Origin: Oscillospiraceae bacterium
GTDB taxonomy: Bacteria > Bacillota > Clostridia > Oscillospirales > Acutalibacteraceae
Assembly: GCA_015065605.1 (NCBI GenBank)
Contig: SVPZ01000013.1
Coordinates: 1-61,073 of the forward strand
Direction: 5' to 3'
Length of the DNA: 61,073 nt
A program made the position numbers and the translations under genes. Position 1 is the first letter of the stretch. Every line of letters starts with the position of its first letter. The notes beneath the pieces were generated by a model. It did not search any database. It saw only the letters and a program-made list of their open reading frames with translations, and was not told the DNA's origin. This document shows positions 15,259 to 23,444 of the stretch, one piece after another.

Positions 15259-16728
15259 ATGATTTACCAGAGTACAAGAAACAACGATGAAAAAGTAAAT
15301 TCTGCGAAAGCCGTTGTTAAAGGTATTGCCGACGACGGCGGCCTTTTTATGCTAAGCGACTTTAGCGCAATTAAATTTGACTACAAAAGCGTATTGAACC
15401 TTTCCTCTATGGAAACTGCCGAAAAAATCCTCGGTGCGCTTCTTGATGATTTCAGCGAAGAAGAAATGCACGAAATGGTAGAAAAGGCTTATAGAGGAAG
15501 ATTTGAAACCGACGAGCTTACCCCCGTGGTAAAGGTTGGCGACAACTTCGTGCTTGAACTTTTCAGAGGTCCTACAAGCGCATTTAAGGACGTTGCCCTT
15601 TCTATGCTTCCCCGTCTTATGACAAAGGCAAGAGAAAAGTTAGGTGTTCAAAAGGATACCGTTATTCTTACCGCTACCAGTGGCGATACCGGTAAAGCAG
15701 CCCTTGAAGGCTTCCACGACGTTGACGGTATCAGAATTATAGTGTTCTATCCCGACGGCGGCGTCAGCGCAGTTCAAAAGGCGCAGATGGTTACCCAAGA
15801 AGGCAATAACGTAAAGGTTTGCGCCGTTAAGGGCAACTTTGACGATGCTCAGACAGGTGTTAAAAACGCTTTTGCCGACTTTAAGAAAATGAACTACGAT
15901 GCAGTTGATTTTTCAAGCGCAAATTCTATTAATATCGGCAGACTTGCTCCTCAGGTTGTTTACTATTTTACCGCTTACGCTTCTCTAGTAAAAAGCGGTG
16001 AAATTAACGTGGGCGATAAAATCAATTTCGTTGTTCCTACAGGTAACTTCGGTGATATTCTTGCAGGCTATTTTGCTAAGTGTATGGGACTGCCCGTTGA
16101 TAAGCTTATCTGCGCTTCAAATGCAAACAACGTACTTACCGACTTTATAAATACAGGTCTTTATGATAAACGCAGAGAATTCTACAAAACCGTTTCTCCC
16201 TCTATGGATATTCTCGTTTCCAGTAACCTCGAACGTCTTTTATATCTTTTATCCGACGGTGACGCTGGAAAGGTTGCAGGATATATGAACGACCTTAACA
16301 CAAAGGGCTGTTATAAGGTTGACGATGCTATTTTAAATAAATTAAAGGAAACCTTTGTTGCCGCATATTGCGACGACACCGTTACCCTTGAAACCATTAA
16401 AGAGGTTTATGAAAAGGACGGTTATCTTTGCGATACTCATACCGCAGTTGCCTTCCGTGCCGCCCTCGACGGAAAATATCAAAACAAAACGGTAGTGCTT
16501 TCTACCGCTTCTCCCTACAAGTTCCCCGTAGCAGTACTTTCTGCTCTCGGTGTTACTCCCGATGATAACGAATTCAGAGTAATGGAGCAGATAAACGATT
16601 TAACCGGCGTTGCCATTCCTAAAAATCTTTCAGGACTTGAAAGTAAAAAGGTACTTCACAGCGACGTTATTGAGAAAAACGAACTTACCGATTACGTACT
16701 TAAAAAGGTGGCGGAAGAAAAATGGTAA
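15259..16728 (+). CDS. thrC: Threonine synthase
   Basis: 489 aa, the size of the longer (fungal/Gram-negative-like) class. PLP-dependent; converts O-phosphohomoserine to threonine and phosphate in the cytoplasm. Seen: SARNN-like N-terminus YQSTRNNDEK, the PLP-lysine motif GPTSAFKDVALSMLP (about 95-109), TATSGDTGKAALEG (about 135-148, binding the PLP phosphate), SSANSINIGRLAPQ, VVPTGNFGDILAGYFAK, and VLSTASPYKFPVAV near the C-terminus. Its last 7 bases overlap thrB, so the two are translationally coupled. Confidence 0.97.
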   Translation: MIYQSTRNNDEKVNSAKAVVKGIADDGGLFMLSDFSAIKFDYKSVLNLSSMETAEKILGALLDDFSEEEMHEMVEKAYRGRFETDELTPVVKVGDNFVLELFRGPTSAFKDVALSMLPRLMTKAREKLGVQKDTVILTATSGDTGKAALEGFHDVDGIRIIVFYPDGGVSAVQKAQMVTQEGNNVKVCAVKGNFDDAQTGVKNAFADFKKMNYDAVDFSSANSINIGRLAPQVVYYFTAYASLVKSGEINVGDKINFVVPTGNFGDILAGYFAKCMGLPVDKLICASNANNVLTDFINTGLYDKRREFYKTVSPSMDILVSSNLERLLYLLSDGDAGKVAGYMNDLNTKGCYKVDDAILNKLKETFVAAYCDDTVTLETIKEVYEKDGYLCDTHTAVAFRAALDGKYQNKTVVLSTASPYKFPVAVLSALGVTPDDNEFRVMEQINDLTGVAIPKNLSGLESKKVLHSDVIEKNELTDYVLKKVAEEKW

Positions 16729-17606
16729 AGTGTACCGTAAGAGTTCCCGCAACTACTGCTAATTTAGGCCCCGGCTTTGATTCGGTAGGTTGCGCATTCA
16801 CTCTCTATAATACCTTAACCTTTACGCTTTGCGGTGACGGACTTTCCTTTTGCAAATGCAACGAAAAGTATGCAAATGAAGATAATCTTGCCTTTATAGG
16901 TTTTAAAGACGTTTATACATACTTAGGAAAAACCGTTCCTTGCGTTAATATTTCCTTTGACGAAATTTCAGTTCCCGTTTCCCGTGGACTGGGCAGCAGC
17001 GCCGCTTTAATAGTAGCAGGAGCAGTTGCCGCAAATCATTTTCTTGAAAACGCTTTATCTAAGGAAGAAATATTAAAGATTTGCAACAAAATTGAGGGGC
17101 ACCCCGATAACCTTTCCCCCGCTATTTACGGAGGACTTACCGCTTCTCTTACCGAAGACGCAGTTCCCTATTCAATTTCCTATAATATACATCCGTCCTT
17201 AAAATTCGTTGCTTTAGTTCCCGATTTTGAACTTCTTACAAGTGTTGCGCGAAGCGTTTTACCAAAAGAAGTAGCATTTAAAGAAGCGGTATTCAACTCT
17301 TCTCACCTTGCCGTACTTCTTAAAGCCCTTGAGGAAGGAAATAAAAAACTTATTTCCATTGCCCTTAACGATAAGCTTCATCAGCCCTACAGAAGAGGTC
17401 TTATAAACGGTTACGATAAAGCAGAAGAACTTGCCCTTAGTCTTGGCGCCGTTTCTTTCTGCCTTAGCGGAGCAGGTCCCACCTGTCTATGTATTACCGA
17501 TAATGACGACTTTGCAGACAGTATGCAAAAAGCCCTTAAAGAAAATAATCTTAATTGGCAGGTTTTAAGCCTTCCCGTTGATAACGAAGGCGCAAAGATA
17601 ATATAA
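16722..17606 (+). CDS. thrB: Homoserine kinase
   Basis: 294 aa, GHMP kinase family. Phosphorylates homoserine to O-phosphohomoserine, the substrate of the overlapping thrC product. Seen: VRVPATTANLGPGFDSVGCA (N-terminal substrate motif), the ATP-binding GHMP motif VSRGLGSSAALIVAGAVAAN (about 86-105), EGHPDNLSPAIYGGL, and the C-terminal LSGAGPTCLCI (motif 3). Start ATG 16722 lies in the last codons of thrC. Homoserine itself must come from genes elsewhere. A terminator follows. Confidence 0.97.
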   Translation: MVKCTVRVPATTANLGPGFDSVGCAFTLYNTLTFTLCGDGLSFCKCNEKYANEDNLAFIGFKDVYTYLGKTVPCVNISFDEISVPVSRGLGSSAALIVAGAVAANHFLENALSKEEILKICNKIEGHPDNLSPAIYGGLTASLTEDAVPYSISYNIHPSLKFVALVPDFELLTSVARSVLPKEVAFKEAVFNSSHLAVLLKALEEGNKKLISIALNDKLHQPYRRGLINGYDKAEELALSLGAVSFCLSGAGPTCLCITDNDDFADSMQKALKENNLNWQVLSLPVDNEGAKII

Positions 17607-17609
17607 GTA

Positions 17610-17645
17610 AAAGCAGATAGTTTATTTACTATCTGCTTTCTTTTT
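17610..17645. terminator. Terminator of thrCB, convergent with the DUF362 gene
   Basis: Perfect 12-bp stem AAAGCAGATAGT/ACTATCTGCTTT followed by CTTTTT on the plus strand. The minus-strand gene ends at 17644, so it may serve both directions. Confidence 0.85.
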
Positions 17646-18768
17646 ACATTTTTATTAATTCATAATTTGTTGTTCCAAGTCCGATTTTTTCGGCGTGAGC
17701 AAGGCAACTTTTCCATTCGCTGTCAGGGAAACTGTTATGGAAATGGTCGTGGTGGTCAACAAAATCGGGACTAGCCATATTATCGGTAAGCTGAGTATGT
17801 GGCAGAGGAGTTTCTTTAAGGCATGCATCCGCACAGGCTTTATCAAGCGCTATCATATCGGTTGAAGCAAACATACCAACGTCAGCGATAATAGGAGCGT
17901 CGTTTTCCGGGTGACAGTCACAGTTGGGAGATACATCCATAACAAGACTTATATGAAACTGAGGTCTTCCATCAACAACTGCCTTGGCATATTCCGCCAT
18001 TTTGCAGTTAAGTTCCTTATTTGCGCTATAGTTAATGTTTTCAATAGCATCAAAATTACATCCGCCGATACATCTTCCGCAACCTACGCATTTATTTACG
18101 TCAATACTTGCAATTTTGTTTTCATCATAGGAAATCGCATCGTGTGCGCACTGTTTTTTACAAAGCATACACCCTTTACATCTATCGGCAAAAACCTGAG
18201 GCTTTCCCGAATTGTGCTGTTCCATCTTTCCTGCTCTGCTTGCGCAACCCATACCGGTATTTTTAACGGCGCCGCCAAAGCCCACATTTTCATGGCCCTT
18301 AAAATGAGAAAGGCTTATAAAAACGTCGGCATCCATTATTGCGTGACCTATTTTTGCATTTTTTACGTATTCTCCGCCTTTAACCTCTACTTCAACCTCG
18401 TCGGTTCCCTTAAGTCCGTCGGCTATAATAACGGGACAACCTGCCGAAAGAGGCGAAAATCCGTTTTCCCATGCGGTATATAAATGTTCAAGAGCATTTT
18501 TACGGCTTCCGGGATAAAGGGTGTTACAGTCGGTAAGAAAAGGCTTTCCGCCAAGTTCTTCAATAACCTTTACCACTGCCTTTGCATAATTGGGACGAAT
18601 ATAGGCAAGATTTCCCATTTCGCCGAAATGAATTTTAACAGCAACGAATTTCCCGTTTAAATCAAGGTCCTTTATGCCCGCCTTTAAAATAAGTTTTTTA
18701 AGTTTTTCGGGCATAGTTATTCCGTTTTTAGATCTGAAATCCGTAAAATATACTTTTGCTTTTTCCAT
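17644..18768 (-). CDS. DUF362 protein with two 4Fe-4S ferredoxin motifs
   Basis: 374 aa. An N-terminal and C-terminal DUF362 fold (VAVKIHFGEMGNLAYIRP; VFISLSHFKGHENVGFGGAVK with a metal-site-like GHEN; IIADVGMFASTDMIALDKAC) is interrupted by a bacterial ferredoxin insert with CKGCMLCKKQCAHDAIS and CVGCGRCIGGCNFDAIE (about 195-240), ligating two clusters. DUF362 proteins are widespread in anaerobes; their reaction is not established, and a redox-linked role is only inferred. The gene is last in a four-gene minus operon, 9 bases after the dCMP deaminase stop. The long C-terminal His-rich end (FVDHHDHFHN) is notable. Confidence 0.88.
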   Translation of the reverse strand: MEKAKVYFTDFRSKNGITMPEKLKKLILKAGIKDLDLNGKFVAVKIHFGEMGNLAYIRPNYAKAVVKVIEELGGKPFLTDCNTLYPGSRKNALEHLYTAWENGFSPLSAGCPVIIADGLKGTDEVEVEVKGGEYVKNAKIGHAIMDADVFISLSHFKGHENVGFGGAVKNTGMGCASRAGKMEQHNSGKPQVFADRCKGCMLCKKQCAHDAISYDENKIASIDVNKCVGCGRCIGGCNFDAIENINYSANKELNCKMAEYAKAVVDGRPQFHISLVMDVSPNCDCHPENDAPIIADVGMFASTDMIALDKACADACLKETPLPHTQLTDNMASPDFVDHHDHFHNSFPDSEWKSCLAHAEKIGLGTTNYELIKM

Positions 18769-18777
18769 AATATTTCC

Positions 18778-19257
18778 TTATAATTTAACGTTAATTTCTT
18801 TACCGCTTTCCTTATAGGCGGTCATTTTTATTCCTGCGCTTTCAAACATACGCTTAGCGGCAAGTGTTGAAAAAGAGTCACTATATTTATCGCTATAATA
18901 GATGACCTCACTTACTCCGCTTTGAATAAGCGCCTTTGCGCACTCGTTACAGGGGAAAAGGGTAACGTAAACCTTGCTTCCCTTTAAATTAGAGCCCGAA
19001 TAGTTAAGAATAGCGTTTAGTTCGGCATGGCAAACAAACATATATTTTGTATTAAGCTCGTCGCCCTCTCTGTCCCAAGGATAAATATCGTCGTCACAGT
19101 TTCTGGGCATACCGTTATAGCCTACCGACAGTATTTTATTTTCACTGCTTACTATACAGGCGCCAACCTGAGTAGAAGGGTCTTTACTGCGCTGAGCCGA
19201 CAGTATTGCAATACCCATAAAATATTCATCCCAATTTATATAGTTTTCTCTTTTCAT
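18778..19257 (-). CDS. Deoxycytidylate (dCMP) deaminase family protein
   Basis: 159 aa. Zinc-dependent cytidine deaminase fold. Seen: [20 protein letters not shown], the nucleotide-recognition [16 protein letters not shown], the catalytic CHAELNAI (zinc His and proton-shuttle Glu, about 76-83) and [11 protein letters not shown] (two zinc Cys, about 101-111). It converts dCMP to dUMP for dTMP synthesis (ComEB/Dcd group). The start ATG overlaps the stop of the MFS gene by 4 bases (ATGA), so it is translationally coupled. Its partners (HAD phosphatase, MFS, DUF362) share no obvious pathway with it. Confidence 0.92.
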   Translation of the reverse strand: MKRENYINWDEYFMGIAILSAQRSKDPSTQVGACIVSSENKILSVGYNGMPRNCDDDIYPWDREGDELNTKYMFVCHAELNAILNYSGSNLKGSKVYVTLFPCNECAKALIQSGVSEVIYYSDKYSDSFSTLAAKRMFESAGIKMTAYKESGKEINVKL

Positions 19258-20420
19258 TTTTCTGCCTTCTTTCTATTTAAAAATATAAGTATTATTACCA
19301 TTGATAACGGAAACAAGGTTCCAAACAAAAATGCACTGTTAAGTCCGCTTTTATCTGCTACAATTCCTGTTGCCCAAGGACCGAAAGAACATCCCAAATC
19401 ACCGAAAAGGGCAAGAATTGCAAACATCGCCGTAGCGCCACTCGGGAATTTTTTAGCGCCAAGACTTAAAGAGCCCGGCCACATTACCGACACACCAAAT
19501 CCTACAAGAACGCCTGCAACCAGATTAACAGCGGGATTTTTGCCCAACGCTAAAACAAGATAACAAAGGGTTGTGAAAACGGAAAAGCCAAGTAACACCC
19601 GTTCCATTTTAACCTTATCACCAAAAAATGAGAATATAACTCTGCCAATACCCATACAAGCAGCAAAAAGACAAGGTCCAACCAAATCTCCCACCAGTTT
19701 AGGAAGACCAAGCGACTGTTCTGCAAAAGCAGACATCCAGTTGCCTACCGATATTTCGCTTGCGCCTGACAGAAACATAATAAAGAGCATTACTATAAAT
19801 ACGGGGTTCTTTAAAAGATTTTTAAAATTGCCCGAATGTTGTTCGCTTGGTTCAACGATAGGCACAAAGCAAAACATAATTAACACAATAAGAGGCACTA
19901 TCGCCCACATTGCCGCAATATAAAACCAGTTTAACCTGCCGATAAACTTAATTAAAAGCGTAGTCGCAATTACTACGAAAACCTCACCCCAACAGAAAAA
20001 GGAGTGAAGAAGCGCCATACTTCCCGATTTGTCTTTGGTTGGAAGAAATTCCATAATAGGCGAAATAATTACCTCAATAAAACCGCTTCCTATGGAATAA
20101 ATAACTACGGCGCAGGTTATTCCCGCATAAGCCGACATAACCTTCGGAAGTATCGAAAGAGCAAGAAAACCCGTAACGGCGAAAACCTGTGAAATTACGG
20201 CAAGGATTCTGTAACCGAATTTTTTTACCAGTTTTACCGATATTAAATCAACGAATATCTGAATTACGAAGCAAACAAACATAAGTCTGCCGAGTTTTTC
20301 ATAACTTATATTATAGTTTTCCTGAAACACCACGAATAAAAGAGGCAGAAAGCAACAGGCAATCGCCTGAACAAAATAACCCAAATAACAGGCTATTTTT
20401 GTATTGGTATAATTTAGCAT
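19254..20420 (-). CDS. Major facilitator superfamily transporter
   Basis: 388 aa, 12 predicted TM helices. Resembles the sugar/FucP-like MFS group by layout, for example [20 protein letters not shown] in the TM2-3 region, a helical break with [20 protein letters not shown], and the second-half [20 protein letters not shown] loop (motif A equivalent). Substrate unknown. The start chosen (ATG 20418-20420) overlaps the TAA of the HAD gene (ATGCTAA) with AAGGAAT upstream; a longer frame exists but lacks a site. It is coupled at both ends, so the four genes are one operon. Confidence 0.85.
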   Translation of the reverse strand: MLNYTNTKIACYLGYFVQAIACCFLPLLFVVFQENYNISYEKLGRLMFVCFVIQIFVDLISVKLVKKFGYRILAVISQVFAVTGFLALSILPKVMSAYAGITCAVVIYSIGSGFIEVIISPIMEFLPTKDKSGSMALLHSFFCWGEVFVVIATTLLIKFIGRLNWFYIAAMWAIVPLIVLIMFCFVPIVEPSEQHSGNFKNLLKNPVFIVMLFIMFLSGASEISVGNWMSAFAEQSLGLPKLVGDLVGPCLFAACMGIGRVIFSFFGDKVKMERVLLGFSVFTTLCYLVLALGKNPAVNLVAGVLVGFGVSVMWPGSLSLGAKKFPSGATAMFAILALFGDLGCSFGPWATGIVADKSGLNSAFLFGTLFPLSMVIILIFLNRKKAEK

Positions 20421-21082
20421 TGATTTATATTCCTTACTATATCTAAAATTTCGCAAGGATTATCAGCTATAAATCTTGCGCCTTTATTTATAAGTTCTTC
20501 TCTTTCTCTATATCCCCAGGTAACGCCCACGGGTATATTACCGCAATTTTTACCCGTTTCCATATCTACACCCGAATCGCCCACGAAAAGACATTCATCA
20601 GGGTTTACGTCCATTTCACTCATTGCTAAAAAGGGCATATGCGGTTCAGGCTTTTTAGGAACGCCGTCACGCTGACCGATAACTGCCCAAAAAGTACCTT
20701 CTTTAAAAATTTGCGGTACGATAACGTCGGTCATAATCTGCGCTTTATTGGTAACAATAGCAACGGATACCTCTTCTTTTTTAAGTCCTTCTATAAGCTC
20801 GTTTATACCTTCGTAAGCTCTTGATTTATCCGCGCAATGCTCTTTATAATAAGCAAAAAATTCATTTAAAAGTTCTGCTACGTAATTTTTATCGTTTTTC
20901 TTTTCTTCGGGCAAAGCCGAGCGAATCATATGTTCGTTACCACGGCCGACCATTTTATAAAAATCTTTAGCTTCTACCGTTTTATGAGAATATTTTTTTA
21001 AAACGTAATTTACAGCATCATTCAAGTCGGTTAGAGTATCAACCAAGGTGCCGTCCAAATCAAATAAAACTGCTCTGATCAC
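20414..21082 (-). CDS. HAD family hydrolase, phosphoglycolate phosphatase-like
   Basis: 222 aa. HAD motif I is LFDLDGTLVDTLTDL (Asp nucleophile, about residue 8). A helical cap follows, then motif II/III in VAIVTNKAQ and GQRDGVPKKPEPH, and motif IV GDSGVDMETGKNCG. This pattern matches Gph/PGP-type phosphatases, which remove 2-phosphoglycolate, but many relatives act on other small phosphoesters. First gene of the HAD-MFS-dCMP deaminase-DUF362 operon. Its stop is embedded in the next gene's start. Specific substrate not determinable. Confidence 0.88.
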   Translation of the reverse strand: MIRAVLFDLDGTLVDTLTDLNDAVNYVLKKYSHKTVEAKDFYKMVGRGNEHMIRSALPEEKKNDKNYVAELLNEFFAYYKEHCADKSRAYEGINELIEGLKKEEVSVAIVTNKAQIMTDVIVPQIFKEGTFWAVIGQRDGVPKKPEPHMPFLAMSEMDVNPDECLFVGDSGVDMETGKNCGNIPVGVTWGYREREELINKGARFIADNPCEILDIVRNINQC

Positions 21083-21153
21083 ATTAAATACTCCCTTCCC
21101 TTTTTATCATAGTATAATATACCACTAAATAAAGATTATTTCAAGAAATACTA

Positions 21154-21182
21154 TTGACTAAAAAGCAATTTAAGGGTAAAAT
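21154..21182 (+). promoter_or_regulatory. Promoter of the DUF1292 gene
   Basis: TTGACT (21154-21159), 17-base spacer, TAAAAT (21177-21182). The position argues against reading the TTG at 21154 as a start codon. Confidence 0.75.
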
Positions 21183-21213
21183 ATCTATAGAAACTATGCA
21201 AGGAGTGTTTTAC

Positions 21214-21525
21214 GTGAGCGATAATATTAAAAACGAAGAATATACCCCCGACCTTATTAATCTTACTGATGAAGAAGGTAATGAATATAACTTTGAGGTT
21301 TTGGACAGACTGGATATTGACAGCGGTTCATATCTTGCTCTTATCCCCGTTTATGAAGATCCCAAGGATTTACTCGATGACTCGGGTGAGCTTATTATAG
21401 TTAAGGAAGAAGAGGAAGACGGCGAATTCTTCTACAGCGAAATTGAAGACGACGATGAATATGAAACCGTTGCCGACGCCTTCTCCGACAGACTTTCCGA
21501 TTTTTACGAAATAGAAGATAAATAA
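21214..21525 (+). CDS. DUF1292 domain protein
   Basis: 103 aa. Start GTG at 21214 is chosen because AAGGAG at 21200-21206 is ideally spaced and the upstream stretch holds the promoter. The core TPDLINLTDEEGNEYNFEVLDR followed by SYLALIPVYEDPKD matches DUF1292 (YrzB-like), small acidic proteins found across Firmicutes with no firm function, often near genes for RNA processing or translation. The C-terminal third is very acidic (EEEEDGEF, EIEDDDEYE). It lies directly before the 6S RNA gene. Confidence 0.85.
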   Translation: MSDNIKNEEYTPDLINLTDEEGNEYNFEVLDRLDIDSGSYLALIPVYEDPKDLLDDSGELIIVKEEEEDGEFFYSEIEDDDEYETVADAFSDRLSDFYEIEDK

Positions 21526-21527
21526 TT

Positions 21528-21725
21528 TTCCGTCCTGCTCTGTTCGCGGACCGTGGCTATTATAACCCTACAACCTTATTAATAGGGGCCGTTGCTCGGG
21601 CGGCGGGTATGCAGGCCTCCCGCTTTTCGCGGACGTTGGAAGCACAAAACCGTTCGGCTGGCACCCACCTGCTTAGTCGCAGGTTATCAATCGCCCATTA
21701 CGGCAGAGTGGGACTGCAAAAATTA
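21528..21725 (+). ncRNA. ssrS: 6S RNA (ssrS-like)
   Basis: A non-coding stretch of about 190 nt. The 5' segment GTCCTGCTCTG (21532-21542) and 3' segment CAGAGTGGGAC (21704-21714) form an 11-bp closing stem with two wobble pairs. Between them is a long rod with a central open region and terminal hairpins, the architecture of 6S RNA, which mimics an open promoter and binds RNA polymerase with the housekeeping sigma factor. The TTCGCGGACCGTGGCTATTAT and ACCCACCTGCTTAGTCGCAG stretches resemble my recollection of clostridial 6S RNAs. No database check was possible. A terminator follows at 21730. Confidence 0.72.
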
Positions 21726-21729
21726 CTAA

Positions 21730-21765
21730 AAAGACCTAAAGTCATCAGACTTTAGGTCTTTATTT
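21730..21765. terminator. Bidirectional terminator after 6S RNA
   Basis: Perfect 14-bp stem AAAGACCTAAAGTC/GACTTTAGGTCTTT, T-runs on both strands. It serves the 6S RNA (plus) and the oxidoreductase ending at 21766 (minus). Confidence 0.9.
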
Positions 21766-22923
21766 TTATATCTTTGGAATTTCGATTTCAACTTCTCTTC
21801 CTAATTTACTTGAACGGCTGATACCGTCAAGAATAGCCTGATTATAAATAATCTCATCAGTAGGAACAGGAGCTTTGGTGCCGTTTATACAAGCGTCAAG
21901 GAAGGAGCGGATTTTTCTGTCCCAAAGGTCTGTGGTAGCAGGAAGAAGCGGTACCGTAGTGGTGGTAGGCACACCGGCAACGTCGTGATAAATAGTCATA
22001 GGTTTAGAGAAGGAACCGTTCCAACAGTCAGTGGAAGGAACGCGAAGCGAACCCTTTGTTCCCATAATAATTGTATCCCCCGGAGTGTCAAGGTGCATAT
22101 ACCAAGCAATACGGAAGTCAAGAATAATACCGCCTTCAAGACGGATATATGCAGAAGCAAAATCGTCAACACTGAATTTTTTGGCGCATTCTGGCTTACC
22201 CACCTGTGAATATGCCTCGGGAGTCGTACCGAAATAGTCTGTAGCAGTACCTGTTACGGTAAGGGGCTTGGGATTGCCCAGCGCATTCATAACAAGGTCG
22301 ATAGAATAACAACCGATATCACCAAGTGCGCCAAGACCTGCCTTGTCCCCTTCAATAAAGGTTTCAGACCAAGAAACAGGAATTCCGTGACGGCGTCCGC
22401 CACCGGTCTGTACGTAATATACTCTGCCAAGTTCACCCGACTGAACAATTTTCTTAATCATCTGCATATTAGCGTCAAATCTGGGTTGGAAGCCAACCGA
22501 AACAATTTTACCGCTCTTCTTTTCAGCCTTCATAACCTCAACGGCTTCGTCAAGGGTTACGGTGAAGGGTTTTTCAAGAAGTACGTTAATGCCGTGTTCA
22601 AGAGCGTAAATGGTACATTCGGCGTGAGTGCAGTTATATGTACAAACAGAAACGGCGTCCATTTCTACAGTATCAACCATTTCTTTATAATCTGTAAAGT
22701 ATTTGGCGCCCTCTACCCCAAGAGATTCCAACTTTTTCTGAGCCTTACCTTCAATAAGGTCACAACCTGCAACGATTTCAACGTCGGGCTGATTAAGATA
22801 AGCCTTAATGTGACTAGTTGAAATTCCGCCTGTACCGATAATACCTATGCGCAGTTTCTTTTCGCTATAGGTGGCAGCAACTTCAGCCTGATTGCTTGTA
22901 AAATTATTCATATCAATTGCCAT
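21766..22923 (-). CDS. Gfo/Idh/MocA family oxidoreductase
   Basis: 385 aa, with a short extension before the Rossmann motif LRIGIIGTGGISTSHIKAY. Other motifs are VNVLLEKPFTVTLDEA-type LLEKPFT (about 115-121), then the C-terminal GAEK-domain stretch LGALGDIGCYSIDLVM, where the family's Asp-x3-His equivalent is Asp-x3-Tyr-x2-Asp. AGGGAGGAA precedes the ATG at 22923. NAD(P)-linked sugar-type dehydrogenase; substrate unknown. It stands alone, with a terminator after it. It is not obviously closer to the other two family members in the window than to outsiders. Confidence 0.88.
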   Translation of the reverse strand: MAIDMNNFTSNQAEVAATYSEKKLRIGIIGTGGISTSHIKAYLNQPDVEIVAGCDLIEGKAQKKLESLGVEGAKYFTDYKEMVDTVEMDAVSVCTYNCTHAECTIYALEHGINVLLEKPFTVTLDEAVEVMKAEKKSGKIVSVGFQPRFDANMQMIKKIVQSGELGRVYYVQTGGGRRHGIPVSWSETFIEGDKAGLGALGDIGCYSIDLVMNALGNPKPLTVTGTATDYFGTTPEAYSQVGKPECAKKFSVDDFASAYIRLEGGIILDFRIAWYMHLDTPGDTIIMGTKGSLRVPSTDCWNGSFSKPMTIYHDVAGVPTTTTVPLLPATTDLWDRKIRSFLDACINGTKAPVPTDEIIYNQAILDGISRSSKLGREVEIEIPKI

Positions 22924-23330
22924 TTATAATTCCTCCCTAAGAACTATATATTATGTAGTAATATTAACATATTAAAAATCTATTTTCAATGGATAAATTC
23001 ACTTTTATCCATTAGGATTTCATAGTTTTTGCATATTTTCTTTAATTTTTGTATATATAGTAAATGTGAAACCCATAAAAAAGGTTATACAACATAATGT
23101 TTAAAGGTCAAAAAAACGCACATATATTGTGTTTTTACTGAATTTTACGTCAAAAAAACACTCCTTTCCCCCACTTTATGCACTTTTTATGGGAAAAATT
23201 GTGTATTTTCACAACTGTCTTTGTAAAATAATGAGAAAAAACGGCCTTTTTCAGTGGTTACAAGGTTGTAACTTTTTGAAATTCTTTTGTAATTTGTGCA
23301 ATTTGCACAAATTTTGCACTTTTTGTTTGT
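22924..23330. other. AT-rich intergenic region without a gene
   Basis: About 400 bases. It holds a hairpin (aatggataaa/ttttatccatt, 22988-23013) near the promoter side of the oxidoreductase gene and otherwise poly-A/T-rich sequence. A 71-residue frame at 23129-23344 has no ribosome site and an implausible Phe/Cys-rich composition, so I do not call it. Confidence 0.5.
23291..23313. promoter_or_regulatory. Palindromic operator-like site upstream of the 3D-protein promoter
   Basis: AATTTGTGCA and TGCACAAATT (10-bp perfect arms, 3-base spacer) end 17 bases before the -35 box. A further half site (TTTTGCAC) follows. It resembles a dimeric regulator binding site; the regulator is unknown. Confidence 0.5.
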
Positions 23331-23359
23331 TTGACATTTTGTGATTTGCCGATTATAAT
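23331..23359 (+). promoter_or_regulatory. Consensus sigma-A promoter of the 3D-domain gene
   Basis: Perfect TTGACA (23331-23336), 17-base spacer, perfect TATAAT (23354-23359). Confidence 0.9.
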
Positions 23360-23444
23360 ATACTTCGCGTCATTTTGGATGCATAATTTTATCTTAAAAA
23401 ACCACCGAATTTGTAGTTTTATTTACAAGTAAAAGGAGTTATTT

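Noticed and set aside
17911-18483. 190-residue plus-strand frame inside the DUF362 gene
   Set aside because: Antisense shadow of a well supported gene with intact ferredoxin motifs; composition is unnatural.
23129-23344. 71-residue frame in the AT-rich intergenic region
   Set aside because: No ribosome site, Phe/Cys/Leu-rich low-complexity translation, overlaps the operator and promoter of the next gene.
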